NCBI RefSeq assembly: GCF_002607855.1 | Contig: NZ_AWQQ01000037.1 | Coordinates: 60,128 to 124,127 of the forward strand | Direction: 5' to 3' | Length of the DNA stretch: 64,000 nucleotides | DNA from: Desulforamulus profundi | Lineage (GTDB): Bacteria; Bacillota_B; Desulfotomaculia; Desulfotomaculales; Desulfotomaculaceae | Part shown: in pieces, positions 38,021 through 48,445 of the stretch | Layout: every line of letters starts with the position of its first letter | Position numbering within the stretch: the stretch's first letter is position 1 | The notes under the pieces: model-generated | Databases searched by the model: none | What the model saw: only the letters and a program-made list of their open reading frames with translations | What the model was told of the DNA's origin: nothing | Translations under genes and position numbers: made by a program

Positions 38021-39237
38021 AACGATCGGCACTCCTAAACAATAAATTGGCTAACTTTTTGGGATGAGCCTTTTCCAGGTCATCGGGAATACTCTGCCCG
38101 TCCGTATAATATGCAATGGGCAACCCGGTGCGGCTTACCACATTTAATATGGAGCCAGTGTTTCGGTTTCGTCAGTCTTAGTAAAGATAAATTTATTAAA
38201 ATGGGCAATGCGGAAGTCCTTGATGGTACGGAACATATCCCGGTCCTTGGTGCTGGCATTAAGAACCAGGAAAATATCCTGTTCATTGGGAATGACTTCC
38301 AAAAAGCCTTCAGTTCCAGTACCTGCCCGGTATTTTTGGCAGAACGGCCAACGGTATCAATTAAAAGGTGATCTTTATCAGTATGTTTTTCAATGGCCTG
38401 GCGCAGTTCGGCAGGGGTCATGACCACTTCCACCGGCACGTCAAGGGTTTCCCCATAGACCTTTAATTGATCGGTAGAACCGTATCGATAGGTATAAATG
38501 GTAATTAGAACCACTTTTTTCTTTTGCAGCAGCTGGAATCGGGTAGCCAGTTTTGTCAGAGTGGTAGTTTTTCCAACGCCGGGCTGCCCCACAAAGGTCA
38601 TAAAACGAGCGTCCTCTTCTCTACGGCAAGCGGACTTTAAAATTTCGGCGGTCTTATTTATCAATGACAGCTCGATCATATCATCGGACACGTACTCTCT
38701 GACTTCCCGCAGGGTTGCCTCCAGCAAAGCCCTGGCCACTCCCTCCTGGATATCCATATCCAGCAGTTTGTCAAGCCAGCGCTGGTATACATGATTGTTT
38801 CTGCCATGTAGTTCCATGCCTTTCACCTTCGTTCCAAGGTCTATTTCCGCCATCTGCAGCAGCGCCTCGTCCAGTAAAGGTTGAAAATTGGTTTCCGGTA
38901 GTTTCACCCGCTCAACGCGGCCGTTAAAGGTATCATAAGCAGTGCCCTGGCTTCGTATCACCTGGTAATTTGTATAATAGGTTGGTCTCGGGGGCTCCGG
39001 CTGGGGCTTCAAGTTTAACTTTTCCTCCGGTTCCGCCGCCGGGGGCAGTTTTTTTACTTCCAGTACCGGGGCGTCATCCAGCACCGCTGTAACCTCCAGT
39101 ATCTTTCGAAACCAGCCCGTCCAACCGGGGCCTTTTATTTTATAGCTGCTGACAATAACTGCCTCAGGACCTAAATCCTGTTTAATGAGCTGAATTGCTT
39201 CCTGCATCGTGCTGACGGTATATTTTTTTATTTTCAA
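38001..39237 (-). CDS. flhF: SRP-type GTPase FlhF (two single-base deletions)
   Basis: Places flagella at the cell surface. N-terminal B domain (MKIKKYTVSTMQEAIQLIKQDLG), N domain, G domain with GQPGVGKTTTLTKLA and DTVGRS. After that the frame is lost; one T in the A/T run at 38301-38305 and one C at ~38155 restore DIFLVLNAST, FTKTDETETLGSIL and GLPIAYYTDGQSIPDDLE, 412 residues. TTG start overlaps the flhA stop (TTGA). Confidence 0.92.
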
Positions 39238-41305
39238 TCAATGCTCACCGTCCCAATGGCTTCCACTTCTACATTTGCCGGTATTTCATTTAAGGAAAGC
39301 ACCGCCAGGTTCGGCAGATACCTTTCGATTAACCGCCTGAAGGGTAAACGTACCCTGGGGGAGCAAAGCAGCACCGGGTTGGCACCCCGCATCGTGACAT
39401 CTTCCACCACGGCATTTAGCTTATCCAGTAATTTTCTCACCAGTCGGGGCTCAAGGACAGGGTAGGCGCCAAATTGCGTTTGCTGAATGGCCTCCTGAAC
39501 ATTTTGCTCCAACTTGGGATGCAATGTAATAACAGACAGCTTGCCCTGCCCGTCGGCATAGCGCTGGCAAATGGTCCGGGACAGGCTTTGGCGGGCATTG
39601 TCTGTCAGGTAATCCGGGTCTTTGTTTAACCTGGCCCCGTCCGCCAGGGCTTCCAAAATGGTTGCCAGGTCCCGAATGGGAACTCTTTCTTTCAGTAAAT
39701 TTTGCAGCACCTTTTGGATTTCACCCAGAGAAAGCATATCCGGCACCAGTTCTTCCACCACCGCCGGGTTCTTTTCCTTCACCACCTCAACCAATTCTTT
39801 TACTTCCTGCCGGCCCAGCAGTTCGTGGGCATGCTGTTTGAGAATTTCTGTGAGGTGCGTCACCAGAACCGTGGAACAATCAACCACCGTAAACCCATTG
39901 AGCTCCACAAACTCCCTGTCCTGCCCGGTCACCCACCAGGCGGGCAGGTTAAAGGTGGGTTCTGTGGTGGGAATGCCGTTGAACTTGAGGTCCTGTCCCA
40001 GGGGGTCCATGGCCAGGTGATGCCCCGGCATCAGTTCCCCGCCGGCCACTTCTACGCCGCGGATTTTAATGACATAAGCGTTGTAAGGGAGCTGCATGTT
40101 ATCCCGGATACGGATAGGCCGCACAAGAATGCCCATTTCGGAGGCGCACTGCCGGCGAACGGCAGCCAACCTCTGCAGCAGGTCGCCGCCCTGGGATTCA
40201 TCCGTAAGGGAAATCAAATTGTAGCCAATTTCAATTTCCAGCGGGTCCACCTGAAAGTAGCTGAAAACATTTTCCGGCTCACGTCTTTGCTGCTTCTGGG
40301 ACTGTAATGCCTGGGCCTGCTGCTCGGCCAAGGTTTTCTTGTTTCTTTCCCGCGTAATGGCCAGGGACGAGTAAAGCAGCACCGCCGCCATGGACAGGAT
40401 TAAAAGGTTGGGCATGGCCGGAATCAAGCCGATAATGCCCAGAATAACCCCCGCCAGCAACAGCACCTTGGGGAAATTCAGAAATTGCCTGGACAAATCC
40501 TTGCCAAAGGTGCCGTCGGAAGTGGCCCTGGTCACCAAAATACCGGCGGCCGTGGAGATTAAAAGGGCCGGTATCTGGGCCACCAGTCCATCACCGATGG
40601 TTAAGATGGTGAACCTTTTTAAGGCCTCGTCCATGGGCATGCCCATTTGGACCACACCAATGACAAAGCCGCCTAAAATATTAATTAGTAGAATGACAAT
40701 ACCGGCAATGGCATCGCCGCGCACGAATTTACTGGCACCGTCCATGGCCCCAAAGAAATCCGCTTCCCTTTGCAAGCGTTCCCTTTTGGCCCGGGCCTCA
40801 TCTTCGGTAATTAAGCCGGAGTTGAGGTCCGCATCGATGCTCATCTGCTTTCCCGGCATGGCATCCAGGGTAAAACGGGCACCCACTTCCGCCACCCGGC
40901 CTGAACCGTTGGTAATGACCACAAACTGAATAACGGTGATGATAATAAAGACCACCGCGCCGACTACATAATTGCCGCCCACCACAAACTGGCCAAAGGC
41001 TCGATGACCTTTCCCGCGGCCCCGTCCCCCAGGATCAGGCGGGTGGAAGAAATATTAAGGGCCAGCCGGTACAGCGTGGTCACCAGCAGCAGTGTCGGAA
41101 AAATCGAAAACTGCAGGGGCTCCGTGGTAAACATGGTGATTAACATAATCACCAGACCCAACGACATGCTGAGAATGAGGAAAAAATCCAGCATGCCCGG
41201 GGGCAGGGGAATAATAATCAGCAGCACAATGCCGATAACAAGACCGGCAATGATCAGGTCGCTATACTGTTTTAAATTGGCTGCCAGGGATGTGGGTGCT
41301 GCCAC
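39234..41305 (-). CDS. flhA: Flagellar type III export protein FlhA (one single-base deletion)
   Basis: Export-gate ring. Eight membrane spans in residues ~1-310, with DFFLILSMSLGLVIM, TLYRLALNISSTRLIL, FVRGDAIAGIVILLINILGG (FHIPEP signature region) and GDGLVAQIPALLIS; then a cytoplasmic domain to TVSID. One G at ~41000 (ATCGAGGCCTTTGGC) joins the first 105 codons to the rest: 690 residues. Confidence 0.95.
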
Positions 41306-42405
41306 TTATTGCAAACCTCCATTTTTGTTGCCTTTATCTTTAAAAATACCTTCTTTTCTGCTTAACCGGTATACCATGGCCAGTATTTCTGCCACTGCCT
41401 GGTACATTGTTATCGGGATGGCCTGCCCAATCTCCACATGGGCATAAAGAAACCGGGCTACCTCGACGTTTTCTATAACAGGAACGTTATGTTCCTTGGC
41501 GATTTGCCGAATCTGTTTGGCCAGTTGGTCTGTACCCTTGGCCACCACCAGCGGAGCCGCCATGGGTTGTTCATACTTTAACGCCACCGCATAATGGGTG
41601 GGGTTGGTGACAACCACCGTGGCCCGGGGTACTTCCTTACGGACCAAATTCATCAATAACTGGCGCTGGCGCCTGCGCAGCCAGCCCTTGATTTGCGGAT
41701 CTCCTTCGGTCTGCTTATACTCATCCTTTACTTCCTGCTTGCTCATCCGCATCTGCTTTTGGAAGGCATACCGCTGGTAGACTAAGTCCAGCAAGGCGAT
41801 GCCCAGGTAAACCGCGGCACCCCATAAAAGTACTTTGAGAGCCACCGTCAAGACCTGATTGAACATGGTTTGCGGGGGCGAGTGAAAGATGGCCAGAAGG
41901 TTGGCCAGTTCACCCATCACCGCTGCGTAAATGACCCATCCCACTATAACAATTTTAAACAGTGATTTAACCAACTCAAACATGGCGCGGCCGCTGAACA
42001 TGTTTTTCAGGCCGTTCAGCGGGTTCAATTTGTCCAGCCTGGGCTTAATGGCCTCGGGGGCAAACAAAAAACCGATTTGGGCCAAATTGGCTCCCAGGGC
42101 CACCACCATCAGGATGATAAAGAAGGGAACGAAAACAGCAAAAACATTCACCGTAAATCCAATCAGCAGTTCTACTAAATAAGAATCCGGCTGCTGGCGG
42201 TGCACAAAGCTGTTAAAGTATGTATAGAAATACTTCTGGGTTTGGGTGATCAGATCGTCCTTGGACAACAGCGCAAACAATCCGGCCACCAGCAGCAGGA
42301 GAGCCCCGTTCAGATCGGCGCTTTTCGGCACCTGACCTTTCCGCCTGGCCTCCTGCAACCGCCTGGGCGTCGCCTGTTCGGTTTTTCCTGAGAACCTTCC
42401 GGCAT
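41306..42405 (-). CDS. flhB: Flagellar export switch FlhB (one single-base deletion near start)
   Basis: Substrate-specificity switch. Four membrane spans; cytoplasmic autocleavage site NPTHYAVAL. The true N-terminus MPEGSQEKTEQATPRRLQEARRKGQ is recovered by adding one A at the A run 42382-42386; its ATG overlaps the fliR TGA (TGATG). 366 residues. Without the repair the apparent start lies 16 codons too far in. Confidence 0.94.
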
Positions 42406-43180
42406 CAGGCCAACCCCTTCATTAAGAGTAAGAGATCTTTCTGCAGGGTATCAAACAAATATTTAAAGACGGAGGTCAGGGCCGGTAAAAGGATGGCCAG
42501 CGACGAAACCCCCACCGCAATCTTCAAAGGAAAGCCCAGTTGGAAAATGTTCAACTGAGGTGCTGTCTTACCAATCAGACCCATGGCCAGGTCGGTAATG
42601 ACTAAAATTGCCACCACCGGCGCGCAGATTTGTATGGCCAGGGCAAAGGTATCGGTAAAAATTCGTATGATTAAAAGCGTGACTTCCCCGTTAATCCCTG
42701 CCGCTGTTAAAGGGACCATCTCGTAACTTTTGATCAGCGCCCTGATCAGGCATGGTGCCCGTCCACATTCATGAATAAAACCAGTGTCATAAAGAAAAGA
42801 AACTTGGAAATAAGGGTATTCATACTGCCGCTCAAGGGGTCCATTACGGCAGACATGGCAAAGCCGATTTGAAAGTCCAGTAGTTGCCCGGCAATTTTTA
42901 CTACGTTAAAGACAAAGGTGCATACCAGGCCCAGGGCCAGTCCCACACCCACCTCACTGAACACCGCCAGGCCAAACCCCCACATGCCGCCGGGAAACTC
43001 CAGGGAGGGCGGCTGCACCAGGGGAGTCACCAGCACCGCCAGGATAAAGGAAAGTCCGGCCTTTACCAGCGGGGGAATCCCCGGCACAGCATAAAGGGGG
43101 CAGGAGAAGACAAAGGAGGCCATCCGTATAAATACCAAAAAGAAAACAGTGATAAAATCAAGATTCAGCACTTCCTGCAC
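42405..43180 (-). CDS. fliR: Flagellar export protein FliR (one single-base deletion)
   Basis: Export-gate membrane protein with about six spans. Seen: FIRMASFVFSCPLYAVPGIPPLVKAGLSF, AGQLLDFQIGFAMS, and after the join VTLLIIRIFTDTFALAIQICAPVV. One C at ~42748 (GCCCTGATCAGG) restores 258 residues, the family length. Overlaps flhB. Confidence 0.94.
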
Positions 43181-43182
43181 TC

Positions 43183-43452
43183 CTAGCGGACCAGATTGGG
43201 GATCTGCTCATACAGCCGGGTGGTAAACCTGATGGCAATATTCAAAAGCCACCCTGCGGCCACAATTAAAGTTACAAAGACCGCCACCATCTTGGGCACA
43301 AAGGACAGGGTCTGTTCCTGGATTTGTGTGGTGGCCTGTAAAATACCGATAATCAGACCCACCAGCATAGCCATTCCCAGGGCGGGGAGGGAAAGAATTA
43401 CCACCATCATTAAGGCTTCCCGAGCCAGGTGCAATACGTATGTTTGAGTCAC
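43183..43452 (-). CDS. fliQ: Flagellar export protein FliQ
   Basis: 89 residues, two membrane helices (ALMMVVILSLPALGMAMLVGLIIGILQATTQIQEQTL is one conserved stretch, quoted in part: QATTQIQEQTLSFVPK). Start and length match the family. Directly followed by fliR with 2 bases between. Confidence 0.95.
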   Translation of the reverse strand: MTQTYVLHLAREALMMVVILSLPALGMAMLVGLIIGILQATTQIQEQTLSFVPKMVAVFVTLIVAAGWLLNIAIRFTTRLYEQIPNLVR

Positions 43453-43463
43453 AGCAAGCCCTC

Positions 43464-44249
43464 CTACCTAAAGCTCTCCACCAGGGATTTAACCACCAGG
43501 TACCAGCCGTCCACCATCACAAACAACAGCAGTTTAAAGGGCAAGGAAACCATGACCGGCGGCAGCATAAACATCCCCATGGACATCAGGACGCTGGCCA
43601 CCACAAGGTCAATAACCAGAAACGGTACGAATAGAATAAAACCAATTTGAAAGGCCGTCTTCAGCTCGCTGATCACAAAGGCAGGCACCAGAACGGACAT
43701 GGGAACTTCATTGATGTTCTTGGGCTTGTCCATCTTGGCCACACCGAGGAACAAGCCCAGGTCCTTTTCCCGGGTTTGCCTGGACATAAAGTTCCTCAGT
43801 GGTTCCGCTGCTTTATCCATGGCCTGTTCATAGGTCAGTTGATTGGCTAAATAAGGTTGAATGGCATTCCGGTTCATGTCCTGGTAAACAGGCGACATGA
43901 TAAAAATCGTAAGAAAGAGGGCCAATCCGATCAACACCTGGTTGGGCGGTGTCTGGGTGCCCAGGGCACTGCGTAAAAAAGAAAGCACCACAATAATCCG
44001 GGTAAAGGAAGTCAGCATTATTAAAAAGGCGGGGACCAGCGACAGCAGGGTTAAAAAGATTAACAGCTTGACACTGTCTACCACCTGCTGGGGTTGGTTG
44101 GCTGTCTCCACATTTAAGTTAATATTGGGTATCGGAATCAGGGGTTCCGCAAAAACCCCGGTTGGCAGCATAAATAGAAACAGCGCTGTAAGAATCAATA
44201 GAATGAATTTGCTACTTTTTTTCCTCCTGATCACCTTCCGGACACCCAC
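43464..44249 (-). CDS. fliP: Flagellar export protein FliP
   Basis: Export-gate core subunit. N-terminal signal segment (FILLILTALFLFMLPTGVFA), then LLTSFTRIIVVLSFLRSALGTQ-type motif (seen as MLTSFTRIIVVLSFLRSALG), MSPVYQDM, and C-terminal spans with VLMSMGMFMLPPVMVSLPFK. 261 residues, intact. Its first codons overlap the end of fliO by 38 bases; GTG start. Confidence 0.95.
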   Translation of the reverse strand: MGVRKVIRRKKSSKFILLILTALFLFMLPTGVFAEPLIPIPNINLNVETANQPQQVVDSVKLLIFLTLLSLVPAFLIMLTSFTRIIVVLSFLRSALGTQTPPNQVLIGLALFLTIFIMSPVYQDMNRNAIQPYLANQLTYEQAMDKAAEPLRNFMSRQTREKDLGLFLGVAKMDKPKNINEVPMSVLVPAFVISELKTAFQIGFILFVPFLVIDLVVASVLMSMGMFMLPPVMVSLPFKLLLFVMVDGWYLVVKSLVESFR

Positions 44250-44637
44250 TCCCGCTTTTTCCCTGCCGGCGCAACCCGGTCAGGTATTGTTGTGATAACT
44301 GCTTCATCTGCTGGGACAAAACTTCTTTAAAATCCTTTACCGACCCGGGGCCAGCCCCAGTGCCGGTGATCGGTTCCGGTAATGAATCAAATTCTTTTAA
44401 TAGAGAAATGCTGTCTTCCTGGAAGGCCACCAGATAATAGCGTCCTCCGATTTCCACCAGGGTCAGCCCGCCCTTCGGCCCCAGGGGCAAATGCTCCACA
44501 ACCCTCATGTGCCGGGCGCCGGCGGTAAACCCTTTGTTGCGGGCTAAGCCGTATTTAATGGTAAAATAGGCCAGCACCAGCACCAGAGGTAATAGAATGA
44601 TCATTCTTATAAACAGCCATAGAGTTTCGCTATCCAT
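44212..44637 (-). CDS. fliO: Flagellar assembly protein FliO/FliZ
   Basis: 141 residues. One N-terminal span (FIRMIILLPLVLVLAYFTIKYG), then the FliO cytoplasmic motif MRVVEHLPLGPKGGLTLVEIGGRYYLV. Helps stabilise FliP. Position between fliN and fliP fits. Start overlaps the fliN stop. Confidence 0.9.
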   Translation of the reverse strand: MDSETLWLFIRMIILLPLVLVLAYFTIKYGLARNKGFTAGARHMRVVEHLPLGPKGGLTLVEIGGRYYLVAFQEDSISLLKEFDSLPEPITGTGAGPGSVKDFKEVLSQQMKQLSQQYLTGLRRQGKSGSGCPEGDQEEKK

Positions 44638-45026
44638 TATTCACTCTCTCGCCTGACCTTTTTCGGGGGTATAAGCTTGTTTATCCTTACAGCAAAACTG
44701 TCGTTTACTACAATTATTTCCCCCAGAGCTGCTTTTTTGTCATTGACATAAACATTAATAGCGTCACCGGCGGACTTTTCAAGGTCAATTACGGAACCAA
44801 CATCCAGGTTCAGCACTTCACGAAACTTTAACGTTATTTCTCCCAGTTCAGCGCTGATGGTCACTTTAACATCTTCAATATGGGCCAAACTGGTTTTAAT
44901 TGTTCTCTCCTGGCGCAAGGAATCCAGGGGAGGAAAGCGGACCTTTTTCACGGCCGCTTCCCCCCCGCTCTGTGTTCCGTTCAGCTCACTCAGAAACTGC
45001 TCTATTTCTTTTTCCGTCATCATCAT
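44637..45026 (-). CDS. fliN: Short FliN-type motor switch protein
   Basis: 129 residues; C-terminal half is a FliN/SpoA domain: VKVTISAELGEITLKFREVLNLDVGSVIDL and NDSFAVRINKLIPP. N-terminal MTEKEIEQFLSEL is short. The window thus has two FliN-domain proteins, this one at the usual fliM/fliY place and FliY 14 kb away. Either may serve the C-ring or export; roles are inference. Confidence 0.88.
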   Translation of the reverse strand: MMMTEKEIEQFLSELNGTQSGGEAAVKKVRFPPLDSLRQERTIKTSLAHIEDVKVTISAELGEITLKFREVLNLDVGSVIDLEKSAGDAINVYVNDKKAALGEIIVVNDSFAVRINKLIPPKKVRRESE

Positions 45027-45035
45027 GCATCACCC

Positions 45036-45518
45036 TTACTGAGTGAGATATTCCGAAAAATAAACCCGGTGAATCTTGCCTTGGTGGAGGTTTTTATTAA
45101 TCTCCGCCTTTAACTCATCTGCCACTTTATCAATGCTGTCCGGCGGTTGAACATCCGCCAGCTTCTTTTTACGGATGACCCGTATAATACAGTCTTGCAG
45201 AATTACTTTGTTCTTGGTGAGTTCCTCTCCAAGTTTCTTGTTTTCCTCGTATTCCAATACCGGGGTGAGTCGCATAAAGTTGCTGCCACCGGGATCAGCA
45301 AGGTTCACCAGCAGGCTGCCCATACTGAAAGTAACCAATTTTTCAGGGTCCGGGCCTGATTTTTTTTCACTGGCGAGAGTGCTTTTCAAGTAGATATAGC
45401 CCCCTACACCCAGACCGGCTAATAATAAAAGGATAATTAGGATAATCAGCAAGGTCTTGACGGTAAAGAATTTCTTTTTCTGCAACTGCGGTGCTGCTTG
45501 CTGCGGTGCTGCCGCCAC
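45036..45518 (-). CDS. fliL: Flagellar basal-body-associated protein FliL
   Basis: 160 residues; one membrane span at ~22-44 (LLIILIILLLLAGLGVGGYIYL) after a short basic/Gln-rich N-terminus; periplasmic-type FliL domain with VTFSMGSLLVNLAD and the end FSEYLTQ. Supports stator function. Intact. Confidence 0.93.
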   Translation of the reverse strand: MAAAPQQAAPQLQKKKFFTVKTLLIILIILLLLAGLGVGGYIYLKSTLASEKKSGPDPEKLVTFSMGSLLVNLADPGGSNFMRLTPVLEYEENKKLGEELTKNKVILQDCIIRVIRKKKLADVQPPDSIDKVADELKAEINKNLHQGKIHRVYFSEYLTQ

Positions 45519-45563
45519 TTTCTACTCACCCTTTACATGTTTGAATTTGGTTTACTTACGGGA

Positions 45564-47521
45564 CTACCGTTTAAGCTGGATAAGTTCCTCAAGTAATGTG
45601 TCAGATACTGTGATGACCCTGGCACTGGCCTGGTAGCCGCGCTGGGTGGTGATCATGTTGGTGAATTCTTCTGTCAGGTCGACATTGGACATTTCCAGGT
45701 AACCCGATTGGATGGTACCGTAGCCGGGAGAGTTTCCTCTTCCGTAAGTTACCGTCCTGATGATGCAGAAGTTTGGAACAAGTTTCTGCCTGCCTTGGTA
45801 AGCCCTTCCGGATTCTGGAAGGTAGCCAATTTAATAACATTATTAGGTTCCTGAGAAGCCGGTGGCGGTAACATGCTGGCAGTTCCTTCTTTGATAATAG
45901 GGCTATTTCCAATAAAGTCGTCGGCATCCGCCCCGGTTATAGTAATATTAGGCTTAATACCTAAGCCGGTCGTATCTTTAGTATTAAAAACAAGGTGGTC
46001 GGTAGACCAGGTAACGTCAACCTTATCGGATCCTATTTTAGTATTGATCAGTTTTTTCATTGCAGCGGCAAGGGCGCTTCCGCTTGTAATGCTATTTAGC
46101 CCTGCCATTTTCATTTCATACTCAGTGAAGGTGTAAGTTGTCCCGTTATAATTAACGGAGATATCCTTTTTACTCCAGTCCATGTTATTTTCTTGTGCTG
46201 TAGAAGCTGCTCCAACGAAATCCGGGAGATCGGGCCCGCCAAGAGTTATTTTGGAGTACCCGGAAGCAGGTGTAAAGACCAAGTGGTCAGTATCCCATGT
46301 TACCTTTACTTTTGCATTACCTGCACCCCCAGCTTGCGCATCAATTAAAGCTTGAAGTTTACTTGCAAGGTCATTACCACTTGTAATAGCGTTAAAGGAA
46401 GCATCTGTGGTTATATTATGCCATCCGTCTCCAACGTCAACGGAAAATGTTCTTCCTGACCAATCTTTGGTAACCACAGCAGTACCTGCATTACTTAGGT
46501 TAGTGACACTTCCCATATATTTAGCAACACCTGCACCGCCTAAGGTAATGCTCGGTGTAATAGGATCCCCGGCTCCGTTAGTAGCATCCGGATCAGTTAT
46601 CGTCTCGAATACCAAACTACCAAAGGGGCTTTCATTATAGCTGACTTTAACCTTATTGGGACCAATAGCGGACCCGTCGATAGCAGCCTGTAGTTTGGTA
46701 GCTAAATCTTGCCAACTCGACACACTATTTAGTCCTCCATTAAGAGTAATAGGTCCTATTGTAGTATTACCGTCATTATACTCAATTGTAAGTTCATAGG
46801 CTGCGCCTGACATATCAACCGGTGGTAAAGATATGCCCAGCTGCACAACGCCGTCACTATTGCCGGCTACCTTTGCCTCTACCGGAGGTACAGCTGGCAC
46901 AATAGCATCCCCAGCTAATGAACCGTTTGATGAAACAATTGGTACAGGGTTTGTTATTGCCCCCCCTACCAGGCTTGCTTCTATAACTTTGGTCGGTTGA
47001 GGTTTAACTGAGGCACCTGAAGTAAACATCAAGGGATCTCCCGAAGTGTTTGTACCGGTTATGGCGCCATTGGGGCCAACGCTAATGGTTGAAATGGGGC
47101 CGTTATACACCCTGATATCCCCCTGGCTGGACTGAACTCTCAACCCGTCGCCGTTTACCAGGTAGCCCTCATCGTCCATAAAGAAGATACCTTCCCTGGT
47201 GTAATACTCATTGTTGGCGCTATCCTTAACTACAAAGAAACCATTGCCATCAATGGCCATATCGAGGGTTCTGCCGGTGCTCTGTTTGGGGCCTTGAGAA
47301 AAGTTGTTAGAAATAGATCCCACAGACATTCCCGAACCCACCTGTGCGGGGTTGGTGCCGTCTCCGCCGGAACGGATTGTCTGACTCAAGGCATCCTGAA
47401 AGTTTACCCGACCGGCCTTAAAACCGGTGGTGTTTACGTTGGCGATGTTATTACCCACCACGTCCATACGAATTTGGTGGTTTCTCATGCCCGAAATACC
47501 GGAATATAAAGAACGAATCAT
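45564..47521 (-). CDS. flgE: Flagellar hook protein FlgE with three tandem variable domains (one single-base deletion)
   Basis: Hook subunit, 652 residues after repair, much longer than the usual ~260-450. N-terminal MIRSLYSGISGMRNHQIRMDVVGNNIANVNTTGFK; D1 core DMAIDGNGFFVV and YTREGIFFM. Residues ~238-540 contain three ~85-95-residue repeats, each with ...N-S-ITSG-LA-KLQALI..KVKVTW.TDHLVF...I.LGG.D..DF.G. One G at ~45752 (GGACGGGTAAC) restores the C-terminal NVDLTEEFTNMITTQRGYQASARVI and stop at 45564. The repeat region is AT-richer than the flanks. Confidence 0.93.
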
Positions 47522-47594
47522 TTATTTATCCTCCTTTTTGATTCCACTTCAGTCGGTCAGTGGAATTCAGCAGCTTCCTTTCGGGCCAGCTGCG

Positions 47595-48013
47595 CTACTT
47601 GACAATTACTGCACTGTCAATATTGGTGAAAACATGCTCTTCCATACTCTTGCCGTCTACGGCTGTAATGACTGTTCGGTTTGTAATACTGGTTACCAGG
47701 GCCATATCCCTGTATAAAATCAAGGAATCTCTGGAACCCTTGGCTGCCGCCTGTTGAACGGCCTTGTTTATTTTGTTGAAGTCCTCTTGCGATAAAGAGA
47801 TGTTTCTTTCCTTAAGCCTTTTTTCCGCATGGGCGGATAATTTTACTTCCTGCTGCCAGTTTAGCTCCCGGTGTAACAGCTCATCAAAGGAGACGTTATG
47901 AGGTTGGTTCGGCTGCCCCGGCTTCCTCGTCTGTGGCTGATTCGCTTCGGAGGTGCTACCGGCCTGCTGTTGGTGAGTATTGGTGAGTAATTGGAGTAAT
48001 TCTTCAGATCCAT
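47595..48013 (-). CDS. TIGR02530-type flagellar operon protein (one single-base deletion)
   Basis: Small conserved protein found between flgD and flgE in Clostridia and Bacilli. C-terminal signature: LSAHAEKRLKERNI, AAAKGSRDSLILYRDMALV, NRTVITAVDGKSM and VFTNIDSAVIVK. As written it seems fused to FlgD, but an AAAGGAGG site lies seven bases before an ATG at 48013 in another frame, which opens MDLKNYSNYSPILTNSRPV; one G in the run at 47916-47919 links it to the C-terminal part. 139 residues. Function unknown; probably hook assembly. Confidence 0.82.
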
Positions 48014-48434
48014 CAGTGGCCCTCCTTTCTACTGCGATCACTTGCTCCAAAGTGTAGGGCATACCGCTTACCCAGAGCTTTATGTCTTTCTCGCCCATGG
48101 TAACCCGTTCAACCGTGCCGGTAAGTGGTTCTTCCCCGTTCATCAGAGTCACTTCGCACCCCATCAAGGACGAAGCCTGGCTGAATTGTTGTAAGGAATA
48201 TAACTTTTCCATATGGCTGTTCAAATTTGTAATTTGCTCCAAGGTGGTAAATGCTGCCATTTGTTCAATGAACTTACTGCTGTCCATTGGACTGCTGGGG
48301 TCCTGGTACCTTAGCTGTGCAATCATAATTTGCAGGAAGGCATCTTTGTCCAGGGTCTTGATCGGTTCCCTCTGCTTTTTATTGGAAAGGTAAAGATCGC
48401 TGTTATTGCTGTTGTTTGTTTGATTAACTTCCAT
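48013..48434 (-). CDS. flgD: Hook-capping protein FlgD (single-base deletion at 3' end)
   Basis: Hook cap scaffold. Seen: LDKDAFLQIMIAQLRYQDPSSPMDSSKFIEQMAAFTTLEQ and ASSLMGCEVTL. Adding one G to the run at 48020-48022 gives VERRGH and a TGA that overlaps the next gene's ATG (TGATG), 140 residues, the short form usual in Gram-positives. Without the repair it reads through as a 279-residue FlgD/TIGR02530 chimera. Confidence 0.88.
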
Positions 48435-48445
48435 ACCACACCTCC

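Noticed and set aside
44637..45026. Short FliN as a truncated fliY
   Set aside because: It has its own complete N-terminus, ribosome site and FliN domain, and a full fliY exists elsewhere.
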